Of a stretch of 64,000 nucleotides of DNA, positions 13,846 to 23,318 are shown in pieces. The notes beneath the pieces are model-generated. The model was not told the origin of the DNA and searched no databases. It worked only from the letters and a program-made list of their open reading frames with translations. Both the position numbers and the translations under genes were made by a program. The DNA is from Neolewinella sp039025055 (GTDB lineage Bacteria > Bacteroidota > Bacteroidia > Chitinophagales > Saprospiraceae), in the NCBI GenBank assembly GCA_039025055.1, contig JBCCPC010000004.1, positions 1 through 64,000 on the forward strand, written 5' to 3'. Positions within the stretch are counted from its first letter, which is position 1. Each line of letters opens with the position of its first letter.

Positions 13846-16833
13846 ATGCACAAGTACATATTCATTGTCTTATTTTTCATTGCTGTATCCAGCTGCCAAC
13901 AAGTAGAGCAGACTTATTTCATAGAAGGAGTCGAAGAGCCTTCCATATCATTAGATGGAACCTGGAAAATCTCCACCAGCCCTCCTGATGAATTTTGGAA
14001 GCTACAAGAGTTTTCGAGTCGATGGAGAGATATCAAAGTACCAGGTGAGTGCATGATGCAAGGATTTACGATCAGACACGATCAGCCTTTCGCCTATGTC
14101 AAAAAATTCATCATACCCAGCGACTACGAAGGTAAAACGATTCAAATCCGATTTGAAGGGGTATACAGCTATGCTCGCGTGTGGGTGAATGGCCAATATC
14201 TGAGGGATCACTCGGGTGGTTTCACCGCCTGGACATGCGACATTACGCCCTTCGTAGAGCCGGGATCAGAGGCTATACTGGCCGTGGAAGTGACAGATAA
14301 AGCTGACGAAGTTTCATACGCTAGTGGTTATGCTGCGCATCCCATAGGAGGCATACTTCGCAATGTTACGCTCCAGGCATTACCGAAAGTATATCCCGAA
14401 GACGTAACTATATTAACCGATTTAGACGATAATTATGAAAATGCAGAACTGAGTATAAGCGGAAAACTGTCAGAAGTAGGAGATGACCCCAGAATAGAAC
14501 TGAGTCTGATAGATCCAAATGGCAATAAGATAGCGTTGCCAGAGTCATCAGTTGAGTTGGACAATAAGCAGAATTTTGAAATAAATAATGAAATCGATAG
14601 TCCTCTTAAATGGGATGCTGAACACCCTAATCTGTATAAACTGTTTATTTCTTTACATGAAAGCGGAAGTATGGTTTGGCAAAAAGAATATAAAGTCGGA
14701 TTCAGAGAAATAAAGGTAGATGGCAATAAATTACTAGTCAATGGCAAAATAGTTAAGTTGAGAGGTGTAAATAGACATGATATTCATCCAACCCTAGGCC
14801 GTGTTTCCACACCTGACTATGAACTCAAAGATGTATTGCTGGCCAAAGAAGCCAACGTGAACTTTATACGTACTTCTCATTATCCGCCTACTGAAAATTT
14901 TCTCGATTTATGTGATCAATATGGCCTTTATGTGGAAGACGAAACGGCGGTTTGTTTTGTAAGCTCTCACCGGGCCAATGAATATTTTCCAGGTTCTACA
15001 GAAAGCGATACAGCTTTTACGGAAAGATATTTATCCCAACTAGAGGAAATGGTTGTCAATCACAAAAACCATCCTTCCATCATTATTTGGTCAATTGGAA
15101 ATGAAAATACTTTTGGTTCTAATTTCAAGAAGTCATACGATTGGGTAAATGCATACGATCCGAGTAGGCCTATTATTTTCAGCTACCCGGGATATGTACC
15201 AGATAGTGTTCGATCTTATGATATTTTGAGCATGCACTATCCGTACATATCCGGTAATATGGACCAAGTAGGAATCATAACCAAAGCCTTTAGTCATCCA
15301 GAAAAACCAGCGTTATTCGATGAATGGGGGCATGTACCCTGCTATAACAATCCAACCATAATTGAGGATCCAAATGTCAGGGATTTCTGGGGCATCAGCC
15401 TGGATAGTCTCTGGCAACGAACATTTGCGGCCGATGGCGGACTTGGTGGCGCTATTTGGTGTATGATCGATGAAACTTTTTTTCTACCAGATACCATCCC
15501 CGGTTACACCGAATGGTGGGGAAGACTGGATGAACGCGTACTTCCTGTCACCTATACGGGTCACACCATCGGCTATGGAGAATGGGGAATTATAGATGCC
15601 TGGCGTAGAAAAAAACCAGAATTTTGGAATACCAAAAAGGCCTATTCACCTATTCGAGTACTTCAAACGATTTTCAATTATTCTAAGGGCGATAAAGAAA
15701 TTAGTATCCCCGTCTTTAATAGATTTGACCATACGAATCTGAGCGAGCTAAAACTAGCGTGGGAATACAATGGCCAGACAGCTGATCTAATTCCACCGAG
15801 TATCGAACCTCATTCAAAAGCTCAAATCGAATTACCTATCTCTGGCTGGAGCCCAGAATTACCTATAACCCTATCATTTTACCATTCAGACGGCTCTCTT
15901 GTAGATAAATATCAATTAACACAAACTAATAGCAGCTCTGGTATAGACTTACCTGAAGCAAGCGAAGCACCAACTGTGGAAGAAACAGATGTGGAATTAG
16001 TTGTCACATGTGATAATAATACCAAGGTGGTATTCAATAAATTGACCGGTCAAATAAAAGAAATTCAAAAGGGCTCGGAAGTGATTCCATTCTCAGGCCC
16101 TCAACTCAATCTTCGGACCCAAGGCCGGGAAGTGAATTATTCGCACTACGAAATAAATGAGCACGCTGTCAACTGGACATTCAATTCACTAGACCACGAG
16201 CTAAAAGATGATCACCTGAAAGTCCGGATCAACGGTAAATACGACGATCTATCATCTGTAACTTTTGAGATCGACATTAGCAATAATGGTCTGATGGAAT
16301 TACAATATACCGTTGAAGGCCTACCGGAAGGACTAGTACGAGAGTTGGGGCTTGAATTTCAGATGGCTAAAGAAGTGAGTTCGATCTCCTGGGATAGAGA
16401 AACTTACTGGAGCTATTATCCCGAAGATCATCTGTCTGCTCGATCTGGAACCGCCAATTTATACACATCCAAGCAAAAGCAATATGGTCAAGATCCAGCT
16501 AAACCGTGGAATGAGGATACGAAAAGCTTCTACTACAGTGGCACCACTAACGAAAGCATAGATGTGCAACTGACCAATGCAGCCCGTGCCAGTAAAGACA
16601 TGATCAATCAGTATGCCTTAAACATGGGTGATGAAAAGCTATTAGAAGTACACGAGGAAGGTGATGTCAGCTGTAGACTGGCCGGTCGAGAGGATGGCAT
16701 CACCTTGTTCATCAATAACGAAATGGACTATGTCGATCTGAGCTGGGGTGGCTACCAGCGAAACATCAAATTATCGGATGCATATACCAACAAAATATTG
16801 CTCTCTATTGGTGAAAATTTGAGTCTTAAATAG
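13846..16833 (+). CDS. Glycoside hydrolase family 2 (beta-galactosidase-like) lipoprotein
   Basis: About 995 residues from the ATG at 13846 (MHKYIFIVLFFIAVSSC). An in-frame ATG at 13804 would put 14 extra residues before the signal peptide. The lipobox is AVSSC. Domain order is a jelly-roll sugar-binding domain (FEGVYSYARVWVNGQYL), an Ig-like domain (KVGFREIKVDGNKLLVNG), then a TIM barrel with LRGVNRHDIHPTLG, acid/base Glu in WSIGNEN (residue 420) and nucleophile Glu in ALFDEWGH (residue 493). A beta-sandwich C-terminal half resembling the GH2 C-terminal domains follows. It differs clearly from the other three GH2 proteins here, which share SLGNE/HGNE and HEIGQ signatures. It probably removes a terminal beta-linked sugar such as galactose in the periplasm. 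Confidence 0.88.
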   Translation: MHKYIFIVLFFIAVSSCQQVEQTYFIEGVEEPSISLDGTWKISTSPPDEFWKLQEFSSRWRDIKVPGECMMQGFTIRHDQPFAYVKKFIIPSDYEGKTIQIRFEGVYSYARVWVNGQYLRDHSGGFTAWTCDITPFVEPGSEAILAVEVTDKADEVSYASGYAAHPIGGILRNVTLQALPKVYPEDVTILTDLDDNYENAELSISGKLSEVGDDPRIELSLIDPNGNKIALPESSVELDNKQNFEINNEIDSPLKWDAEHPNLYKLFISLHESGSMVWQKEYKVGFREIKVDGNKLLVNGKIVKLRGVNRHDIHPTLGRVSTPDYELKDVLLAKEANVNFIRTSHYPPTENFLDLCDQYGLYVEDETAVCFVSSHRANEYFPGSTESDTAFTERYLSQLEEMVVNHKNHPSIIIWSIGNENTFGSNFKKSYDWVNAYDPSRPIIFSYPGYVPDSVRSYDILSMHYPYISGNMDQVGIITKAFSHPEKPALFDEWGHVPCYNNPTIIEDPNVRDFWGISLDSLWQRTFAADGGLGGAIWCMIDETFFLPDTIPGYTEWWGRLDERVLPVTYTGHTIGYGEWGIIDAWRRKKPEFWNTKKAYSPIRVLQTIFNYSKGDKEISIPVFNRFDHTNLSELKLAWEYNGQTADLIPPSIEPHSKAQIELPISGWSPELPITLSFYHSDGSLVDKYQLTQTNSSSGIDLPEASEAPTVEETDVELVVTCDNNTKVVFNKLTGQIKEIQKGSEVIPFSGPQLNLRTQGREVNYSHYEINEHAVNWTFNSLDHELKDDHLKVRINGKYDDLSSVTFEIDISNNGLMELQYTVEGLPEGLVRELGLEFQMAKEVSSISWDRETYWSYYPEDHLSARSGTANLYTSKQKQYGQDPAKPWNEDTKSFYYSGTTNESIDVQLTNAARASKDMINQYALNMGDEKLLEVHEEGDVSCRLAGREDGITLFINNEMDYVDLSWGGYQRNIKLSDAYTNKILLSIGENLSLK

Positions 16834-16947
16834 GCCCCATTCCACACCAAATTTCAGTACCTTGTTGACTATAGCGCAGCAGGTAAAATGATGCCGAAAA
16901 GCAACATTTCCTGAGCGTAAACCAGCATTTTTTCCAGATAGATAACT

Positions 16948-19707
16948 ATGAGTAAATCCATTGCTTTTCTAAGCATTCTTTCCAGTATTCCTTTCCTCTT
17001 TTTCCTAAGCTGTTCACCACCACAAAATACCTCTATCTCATTAGCGGGAGATTGGTCGGTGATGCTCGATCCCGAAGATATGGGTGAGCAAGAAAAGTGG
17101 TACGAAAACGCCATCGAAGCAAAAACTATCAGCCTGCCGGGCACCCTGGCCGAAGCCGATATGGGTAATGATCCGGGCCTGGAACCAGCACTAACAGATA
17201 CCATCATGTTCCATTTAGCCAGAAACAAATACTATACTGGTAAGGCCTGGTATCAAAAAGTCATCGACCTGCCTGCTGATTGGGCAGAATCGACCAGCCT
17301 GCTCAGTTTCGAGCGCATACTCTGGCAATCCAAAGTTTGGATTAACGGTCAGGAGATCGGTAGCGAATCGAGTGTTTCGACGCCCCATCGTTACGAGTTG
17401 GGAGGCGTACTCCGTGCAGGTGAAAACACCATAACGGTGCTGGTAGACAACAGCTTCATTCACCCCGGTATCAGCTTCATCCACGAGCGCTACCCGACCG
17501 ATGAATCTATAGGCTTCTCACACGCATACAGCAACCATACTCAGGGCAAATGGAATGGTATTATTGGCGAGATGAAACTCCGGAAGATATCATCAGACGA
17601 GGTGTCCAACCTCCAGCTTGCTTACGATGAAACAAAAAACTTGTTAGATGTAGAAGCTACATTTTTTGGAGACCTCGACGCAGACGAATCCTTCACCTAT
17701 ACCATTACTTCAAAAAACACGACGATCGCCTCAGGCGATATCAACGGAGATGGTTTAGGAAATTCCATATCCTTAGAAATTCCACTTGGTGAGGATGTGT
17801 TGAAATGGGATGAATTAAACCCCAATGTTTACACGTTCAGCTTTGGCAAAAAAGGACAGCCACAAAAGACAACTTCGCTAGGTCTTAGAGACATAACAGC
17901 CGATGGTGAAGTACTGACTTTAAATGGACAACGAGTCTTCTTTAGAGGAAACCTGGATTGTGCGGTTTACCCCATCAAGGGAAGGGTTGATATGACCAAG
18001 GATGGATGGGAAAACACCTTTAGGATTATCAAATCCTACGGCTTCAACCATATCCGCTTTCATTCCTGGTGCCCGCCAAAAGCGGCTTTTGAGGTAGCTG
18101 ACGAAATGGGGCTATACCTCCAGGCCGAACTCCCCCACTGGAGCCTGACCGTCGGGGAAGACGAGGCGGCTTTAGCTTTCTTGGAGCGGGAAGCTGATCT
18201 CATATTAAAAGAGTATGGCAACCATCCTTCTTTCGTACTTATGTCGCTGGGCAATGAACTGGAAGGTGACTTTAGCTGGCTCAATAACCAAGTTGCACGT
18301 TTGAAGGCAGCAGACCCTCGAAGGTTATACACGACTTCAACCTTCTCTTTTCAGCGAGGAGTCGGTACGCAGCCTCAAGAAGAAGATGAATTTTTAGTTA
18401 CTCAATGGACAGATCGGGGCTGGGTAAGAGGACAGGGATACTTCAATGATTTTCCACCTCGGTTCGATGCCGACTATCAGGATAGACTCGGCCATATTGA
18501 AACGCCCATCATCGCCCATGAAATCGGGCAGTATGCGGTTTTCCCGAGTTTGGATGAAATAGACTCGTATACCGGCGTAGCACAACCGCTCAATCTACAA
18601 GCCGTAAAAAATGATCTCGAAGAGAAGGGGATGCTGGACTTGGCACCTCGCTTTTCCAAAGCTTCTGGTCAACTAGCGGGCTTACTCTACAAAGCCGATA
18701 TAGAACGCAATCTTAAAACACCCGCATACGACGGCTTTCAAGTACTGCAACTACAAGACTACCCTGGTCATGGAACGGCACTTATCGGACTATTAGACGT
18801 ATTTCTCGAATCTAAGGGAATTATGGATAGTACCGAATTCCGCAAATTCAATGCGCCCGTCGTGCCACTGATCAGACATGAAAAAGCCAGCTATCGAAGC
18901 GGCGAAATATTTACTGCTGCCATTCAAGTCGCCAACTTTGCTGAGCCCATTGCAGACTACACCATAGATTGGTCTATCTCCGATGGGGCGGAAACTTTGA
19001 GTCGTGGCCAATTAGAAGGTCCTGTAATTTCTAGGGGAAACACGGATACCCTCGGCATGATAAGTGAAAGCTTAGAGATCTACGAAGCCAAAAAATTAAA
19101 CATATCGGTTTCTATAGCCGACACCGATTATGAAAATGACTGGTCCATTTGGGTTTTCCCAGAAGTCGAAATGCCTGAAACTGACGTCGTTTATACGAGA
19201 TCGGCCGATGAAGCGATCAGCCAATTGCAAGCGGGCAAGAAGGTGCTATTCAACCCAGTCGCCGATGAGTCGATAGGCGAGTCCAATCGCTTTGGAACCA
19301 TCTTCTGGGGTCAGTTGCTCTTCAAGCAGGTATCGAATATGGGCCTACTCTGTGAGCCGGAACACGCGGCTTTCAATGACTTCCCGACCGACTACCACTC
19401 CGACTGGCAGTGGTGGGACCTGTGTACCAACTCCCGCATAGTGACGCTCGACGGCTTGGGCGTGGACCCGATTGTACGCGTCATCGACGACTTTTTAACC
19501 AACCGACATCTAGGGCTCATTTTCGAGGCTCAGGTCGGTGAAGGCCAGCTCCTTTTTTCCGCCATCGATCTGGAGGAAAATCTAGACGAGCGCATAGAGG
19601 CACGACAACTCAGATATAGTCTGGTCAACTATATGAATAGCCCAGCATTCGACCCCGAACAAAATTTGGAATTCAATCAAATCTTAGCTGCCATCAGCAG
19701 CAAATAA
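16948..19707 (+). CDS. GH2-type exo-glycosidase lipoprotein (paralogue A)
   Basis: 919 residues. The signal peptide ends at the lipobox FFLSC. The sugar-binding domain has ERILWQSKVWINGQEIG and the conserved TPHRYELGG. In the TIM barrel, RFHSWCPPKAAFEVADEMG leads to the acid/base Glu437 (SLGNELEG) and nucleophile Glu525 (IIAHEIGQY). The C-terminal part includes FNDFPTDYHSDWQWWDL, shared with the genes at 23319 and 45870. These three form one paralogous group. The stop codon is one base before the RraA-like gene, so it heads a five-gene operon that continues into cytoplasmic sugar oxidation. Substrate is unproven; a beta-galactoside is the best fit to context. Confidence 0.88.
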   Translation: MSKSIAFLSILSSIPFLFFLSCSPPQNTSISLAGDWSVMLDPEDMGEQEKWYENAIEAKTISLPGTLAEADMGNDPGLEPALTDTIMFHLARNKYYTGKAWYQKVIDLPADWAESTSLLSFERILWQSKVWINGQEIGSESSVSTPHRYELGGVLRAGENTITVLVDNSFIHPGISFIHERYPTDESIGFSHAYSNHTQGKWNGIIGEMKLRKISSDEVSNLQLAYDETKNLLDVEATFFGDLDADESFTYTITSKNTTIASGDINGDGLGNSISLEIPLGEDVLKWDELNPNVYTFSFGKKGQPQKTTSLGLRDITADGEVLTLNGQRVFFRGNLDCAVYPIKGRVDMTKDGWENTFRIIKSYGFNHIRFHSWCPPKAAFEVADEMGLYLQAELPHWSLTVGEDEAALAFLEREADLILKEYGNHPSFVLMSLGNELEGDFSWLNNQVARLKAADPRRLYTTSTFSFQRGVGTQPQEEDEFLVTQWTDRGWVRGQGYFNDFPPRFDADYQDRLGHIETPIIAHEIGQYAVFPSLDEIDSYTGVAQPLNLQAVKNDLEEKGMLDLAPRFSKASGQLAGLLYKADIERNLKTPAYDGFQVLQLQDYPGHGTALIGLLDVFLESKGIMDSTEFRKFNAPVVPLIRHEKASYRSGEIFTAAIQVANFAEPIADYTIDWSISDGAETLSRGQLEGPVISRGNTDTLGMISESLEIYEAKKLNISVSIADTDYENDWSIWVFPEVEMPETDVVYTRSADEAISQLQAGKKVLFNPVADESIGESNRFGTIFWGQLLFKQVSNMGLLCEPEHAAFNDFPTDYHSDWQWWDLCTNSRIVTLDGLGVDPIVRVIDDFLTNRHLGLIFEAQVGEGQLLFSAIDLEENLDERIEARQLRYSLVNYMNSPAFDPEQNLEFNQILAAISSK

Positions 19708-19708
19708 T

Positions 19709-20425
19709 ATGGAATCAATAACCAATACAGACGACATTTCCTGGCAAACCGACACCGAGCTCTTTGCCATTGTCAGAAATGAACTTTTCACAGCCGTGAT
19801 TGGCGACATAATGGACAAGATGGGTAGGTTCCATCAGTTCTTACCACCAGAAATCCAGCCTCTAAGAGACGATATGTTCCTCGTTGGCAGGGCGATGACG
19901 GTGCTGGAAGCCGACTGCTTTGAAGATATTCCGACCGCCAGCCACAACCCGATCATGCAGCAGCCATTCGGGCTCATGCTGCAAGCACTCGACGATCTCA
20001 AGAAAGACGAGGTGTACATTTGCACGGGATCGTCCCCTTCGTATGCACTATGGGGAGAGCTGATGGGAACCCGAGCGCAGATTTTAGGCTCAGCGGGTGC
20101 AGTCGTCGATGGTTATTCCAGAGATACCAATGGTCTGCTCGATCTAAACTTTCCCACCTTTTCTTACGGTCGTTATGCCCAGGATCAAGCACCCAGGGGG
20201 AAGGTGATCGACTATCGGGTGCCCATAGAAATCAGAGGCGTTCGGATCAATCCAGGAGATATCGTAGTTGGCGATATAGATGGTGTTTGCATCGTACCGA
20301 AAGAGATCGAGCGCCCGGTTTTTGAGCAGGCTATCGGCAAAGCACGAGGAGAAAAAGTCGTTCAAAAGGCAATCCAGGATGGCATGAGTGCCAAGGAGGC
20401 TTTTGACAAGTACGGAATCATGTAA
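19709..20425 (+). CDS. RraA / HMG-aldolase family protein
   Basis: 238 residues, cytoplasmic. The family signature GSAGAVVDGYSRDTNGL lies near residues 128-145, with the Arg-Asp pair that binds the metal and substrate in 4-hydroxy-4-methyl-2-oxoglutarate/oxaloacetate aldolases. GDIVVGDIDGVCIVPKE follows near the C-terminus, as usual. In E. coli the same fold inhibits RNase E, but here the setting is metabolic: one base after a GH2 stop and 9 bases before a sugar-acid dehydratase. It may cleave a 2-keto-3-deoxy sugar acid or a related keto acid to pyruvate plus an aldehyde. That would be an alternative to the kinase/aldolase pair at 48738-50468. The reaction is inferred. Confidence 0.82.
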   Translation: MESITNTDDISWQTDTELFAIVRNELFTAVIGDIMDKMGRFHQFLPPEIQPLRDDMFLVGRAMTVLEADCFEDIPTASHNPIMQQPFGLMLQALDDLKKDEVYICTGSSPSYALWGELMGTRAQILGSAGAVVDGYSRDTNGLLDLNFPTFSYGRYAQDQAPRGKVIDYRVPIEIRGVRINPGDIVVGDIDGVCIVPKEIERPVFEQAIGKARGEKVVQKAIQDGMSAKEAFDKYGIM

Positions 20426-20434
20426 ATCTGAAAA

Positions 20435-21601
20435 ATGAAAATTACTGACGTAAAAGTATGGCTCGTCGAGGGTGTCAAGTACAACTGGACGATGCTCAAA
20501 ATTTATACCGATACGGGCCATACCGGCGTGGGCGAATCGACCAACTGGCCAGGTAGTCCGATGGTGTATCACGCAACTAAGCATGCCGGTGAGCGCATCA
20601 TAGGCCTGGACCCGCGCAAGACCGACTTTATCTGGACAAAGCTCTATCGAGACCTCAATTGGGTCGGTCCAAATGGGGTGAGCCTCTGTGCCATCAGCGG
20701 AATAGATATGGCACTACTCGACCTGAAAGCCAAGCTACTTGGGGTACCTTGCTACGATTTGCTCGGTGGCGGATACCGAAAGGAGGTGCTGCTCTACGCC
20801 AATTACTGGTTCATCAAGGGCGGCCACAACATCGAAGATTATGCCGAGCAGGCTAGAAAAGTCAAAGAAGCTGGATTTACGGGATTGAAATTCGACCCCT
20901 TTGCGCATACCAGCTATTTGTATGGCGAGCATTCTTCCGTCGACTTATCCTTGACGAAGGAGCGCCAAGACCTGGCTTACGACATCAGCAAGGCGGTACG
21001 CGATGCCGTTGGTGATTCTTTCGACATTATGATCGAGACGCACGGCATTCTCAACTTGCGGATGGCCGTTATCATGGCCCAGCGATTGGCCGATCTGGAT
21101 ATCACCTGGTATGAAGAGCCCGTTGGCCCGGAAAATATCGATTCCCTGGTAGCTGTCCGAGAGCGGATGCCCGGCAACGCGGCTATTTGTGTGGGCGAGC
21201 GCCACTACACGCGCTACGGAATTCGGCAAGTACTCGAAAAACAGATTTGCGAGATCATGATGCCCGACATTACGCGCTGCGGCGGTCCCTCGGAGATGAA
21301 GCGGATGGCGACCATGATGGAAGCCTACAACGTATTGCTTGCGCCGCACAACCCCAATGGCCCCTTGTCTACCCTGGCTAGTGCCCACGTTTGTGCATCG
21401 GTTCCCAACTTTTTCCGTCAGGAGTTTATGTTCACCGATGTGCCTTGGCGAGACGAGATCATCACCAGCCCCATAGCAGATATGGTCAAAGATGGCAAGT
21501 TGCACCTGAGCGATAGACCTGGTCTGGGAGTAGATCTTATCGAAGAAGAAATGGAAAAGCACCCGGGCATCACCGAAGAAAAGCCAGGCTTTTATATCTG
21601 A
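20435..21601 (+). CDS. Mandelate racemase/muconate lactonizing family sugar-acid dehydratase (DgoD-like)
   Basis: 388 residues, an enolase-superfamily enzyme. The capping domain is N-terminal (about 1-115). Barrel Mg2+ ligands are E201 (in ETHG, followed by H203), E227/E228 (WYEEPVGPEN) and E255 (VGERHYTRYG). The catalytic base is H305 (APHNPNGPLS), paired with D278. The ETHG His and the second His are the arrangement of D-galactonate/gluconate-type dehydratases, which convert an aldonate to 2-keto-3-deoxyaldonate. It lies between an aldolase-like gene and a sugar dehydrogenase plus lactonase, as expected for this step. The exact aldonate cannot be read from the sequence. Its TGA overlaps the next ATG by one base. 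Confidence 0.85.
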   Translation: MKITDVKVWLVEGVKYNWTMLKIYTDTGHTGVGESTNWPGSPMVYHATKHAGERIIGLDPRKTDFIWTKLYRDLNWVGPNGVSLCAISGIDMALLDLKAKLLGVPCYDLLGGGYRKEVLLYANYWFIKGGHNIEDYAEQARKVKEAGFTGLKFDPFAHTSYLYGEHSSVDLSLTKERQDLAYDISKAVRDAVGDSFDIMIETHGILNLRMAVIMAQRLADLDITWYEEPVGPENIDSLVAVRERMPGNAAICVGERHYTRYGIRQVLEKQICEIMMPDITRCGGPSEMKRMATMMEAYNVLLAPHNPNGPLSTLASAHVCASVPNFFRQEFMFTDVPWRDEIITSPIADMVKDGKLHLSDRPGLGVDLIEEEMEKHPGITEEKPGFYI

Positions 21602-22392
21602 TGGCTCTAGAAATCGATCTTAGCGGTAAAGTGGCATTGGTGACTGGCGTCAGCTCCGGCATCGGTCGAGGTGTTTCACAGATGTTGGCCAAGGCAGGTT
21701 GTCACATTGCGGGTTGCGCGATAGCCCCCGACGATAATCAAGACGTCGATCTTTTTAAAAAATTGGTCACAGACGAAGGCCAGAAAGCTTTCTACCGGCA
21801 GGTGAATGTCACCGAGGCCGAGCCCCTGAAAACTTTTGTCGAGGATGCCGCTCAAAAATGGGGCCAGATCGACATCCTGGTCTCCAATGCAGGCATGAAT
21901 GTCTTCACTCAACCCCAAGACTGCACCGAAGAAGAGTGGCAATTCAATATGGAACTCAACCTGGCCGCGCATTGGAGATTAAGTAAATGGTGCCAGCCTC
22001 ATCTCAAAAAAGGTTCACCCGGTGTAGTCATCATTATTTCTTCCAACCACGCATTTGCTAGCTTGAAGAATTGTTTTCCTTACAATGTAGCCAAAACGGC
22101 CCTCACGGGTTTGGTTCGCTCGCTAGCCATCGAGTGGGGGCCAGAGATTCGGACGGTCGGTATAGCACCTGGCTTTATCCGGACTCGGAAGACCCAGCCT
22201 TGGTTCGACACTTTTCCCGACCCAGAAGCTAAGCGAGATCGCATCATCAATCAGCACCCGACCAAAAGGCTCGGTTCGATATCAGAGATAGGGGCTCTTT
22301 GTGCTTTTTTGGCCAGTGACTTTGGCAGCTTCATCACCGGCACCACTTATTTAGTAGATGGAGGCGTCTCGGCCTTAATGAATACCGATTAG
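21601..22392 (+). CDS. SDR-family oxidoreductase (probable sugar dehydrogenase)
   Basis: 263 residues. A classical short-chain dehydrogenase: cofactor loop TGVSSGIG (residues 15-22), SNAG (95-98), catalytic Ser147/148 (IIISSNHA), and Tyr161/Lys165 in the YNVAK motif; the C-terminus ends with TGTTYLVDGGV. The ATG overlaps the stop of the dehydratase gene (TGATG), so translation is coupled. With a lactonase immediately downstream, the simplest role is NAD(P)-dependent oxidation of a free aldose to its aldonolactone. Oxidation at another carbon, for example of a sugar acid, cannot be excluded. Confidence 0.88.
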   Translation: MALEIDLSGKVALVTGVSSGIGRGVSQMLAKAGCHIAGCAIAPDDNQDVDLFKKLVTDEGQKAFYRQVNVTEAEPLKTFVEDAAQKWGQIDILVSNAGMNVFTQPQDCTEEEWQFNMELNLAAHWRLSKWCQPHLKKGSPGVVIIISSNHAFASLKNCFPYNVAKTALTGLVRSLAIEWGPEIRTVGIAPGFIRTRKTQPWFDTFPDPEAKRDRIINQHPTKRLGSISEIGALCAFLASDFGSFITGTTYLVDGGVSALMNTD

Positions 22393-22394
22393 AC

Positions 22395-23282
22395 ATGGAA
22401 GTTTTTGATTCTAAACTGGTCTTACTCACTCAAACAGAGCTGGGCGAAGGTCCGCTATGGCACCATCAGCAAGGAAAAATATTCACGGTTGATATTACTC
22501 AAGGCAATATCCTGGCCGTTGATTCGGATAGCCGAGTACTCGATGTTTGGAGTTTTCCAAACTACGTTAGCGCACTCGCCCAAATTGATGATACGAATCT
22601 CCTGGTAGCAGAAAAGCATGAAGTCTCGATACTTAACACGAGCAACGGCGACCGAAAAGTAGTCGCCAAACTCGAATTAGATGAAAACGTACGCTTCAAC
22701 GAGTGCAAATGTGATCGGCAGGGGCGCTTCTGGCTAGGTACCATGCACCTAGAAGCTAAAGAAGGCAAAGGGGGTTTTTACCGGTTAGACCTGAATGGTC
22801 AGTCCAACAAAATTTTGAGCGACCTGACCATTCCCAATGGTTTTTGCTGGAGTGATGATGATCGGTATTTGTTTCACATCGATTCCTTCAGCCACGAGGT
22901 GAAAAAGTATGAATATCATGCTGTCGACGGTACCCTTGGAAGTTTCGAGACAGTTTATAAAAACCCAAATCCATCCATTTATCTCGACGGCATGTGTATG
23001 GACCGAAATGGCAATCTGTGGATAGCTTGCTGGGGTGGCAAACAAGTGATCTGCGTCGACCCCATTACGAAGGCCATCATCGCTCAGGTAAAAGTACCCG
23101 CCCCCCATGTCACCTCTTGCGCATTCGGGGGCAAAGATTTTGAAACGCTTTACATAACCACCGCCAAGCTTGGGTTGTCTGATGAACAACTGGAGCGATA
23201 TCCCTCTAGTGGAGGATTGTTCTCCTGTAAAGTGGGCGTAAAAGGTAGCAATTCGTTCTCCAGTAAAATTTTACTAGCCTGA
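22395..23282 (+). CDS. SMP-30/gluconolactonase family lactonase
   Basis: 295 residues, cytoplasmic six-bladed beta-propeller. Metal ligands of the family are visible: Glu18 in ELGEGPLWH, an Asn in IPNGFCWSDDDRYLFHID, and Asp in YLDGMCMDRNGNLWIACWGG. The enzyme should open an aldonolactone made by the SDR two bases upstream, giving the aldonate that the dehydratase uses. It is the last gene of the plus-strand operon. A hairpin overlaps its stop codon and separates it from the convergent GH2 gene at 23319. Confidence 0.87.
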   Translation: MEVFDSKLVLLTQTELGEGPLWHHQQGKIFTVDITQGNILAVDSDSRVLDVWSFPNYVSALAQIDDTNLLVAEKHEVSILNTSNGDRKVVAKLELDENVRFNECKCDRQGRFWLGTMHLEAKEGKGGFYRLDLNGQSNKILSDLTIPNGFCWSDDDRYLFHIDSFSHEVKKYEYHAVDGTLGSFETVYKNPNPSIYLDGMCMDRNGNLWIACWGGKQVICVDPITKAIIAQVKVPAPHVTSCAFGGKDFETLYITTAKLGLSDEQLERYPSSGGLFSCKVGVKGSNSFSSKILLA

Positions 23283-23307
23283 GATGTGGATGATTAAATC
23301 TCAGGCT
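23276..23307. terminator. Bidirectional terminator hairpin between convergent operons
   Basis: The arms agcctgagat (23276-23285) and atctcaggct (23298-23307) enclose a 12-base loop. The left arm includes the stop codon of the lactonase gene. The hairpin separates two long converging transcription units. Confidence 0.55.
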
Positions 23308-23318
23308 CAATCTGAAAC

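Noticed and set aside
20945..21562. 205-codon open frame on the minus strand
   Set aside because: It is antisense to the enolase-superfamily dehydratase, whose active-site residues are all present on the other strand.
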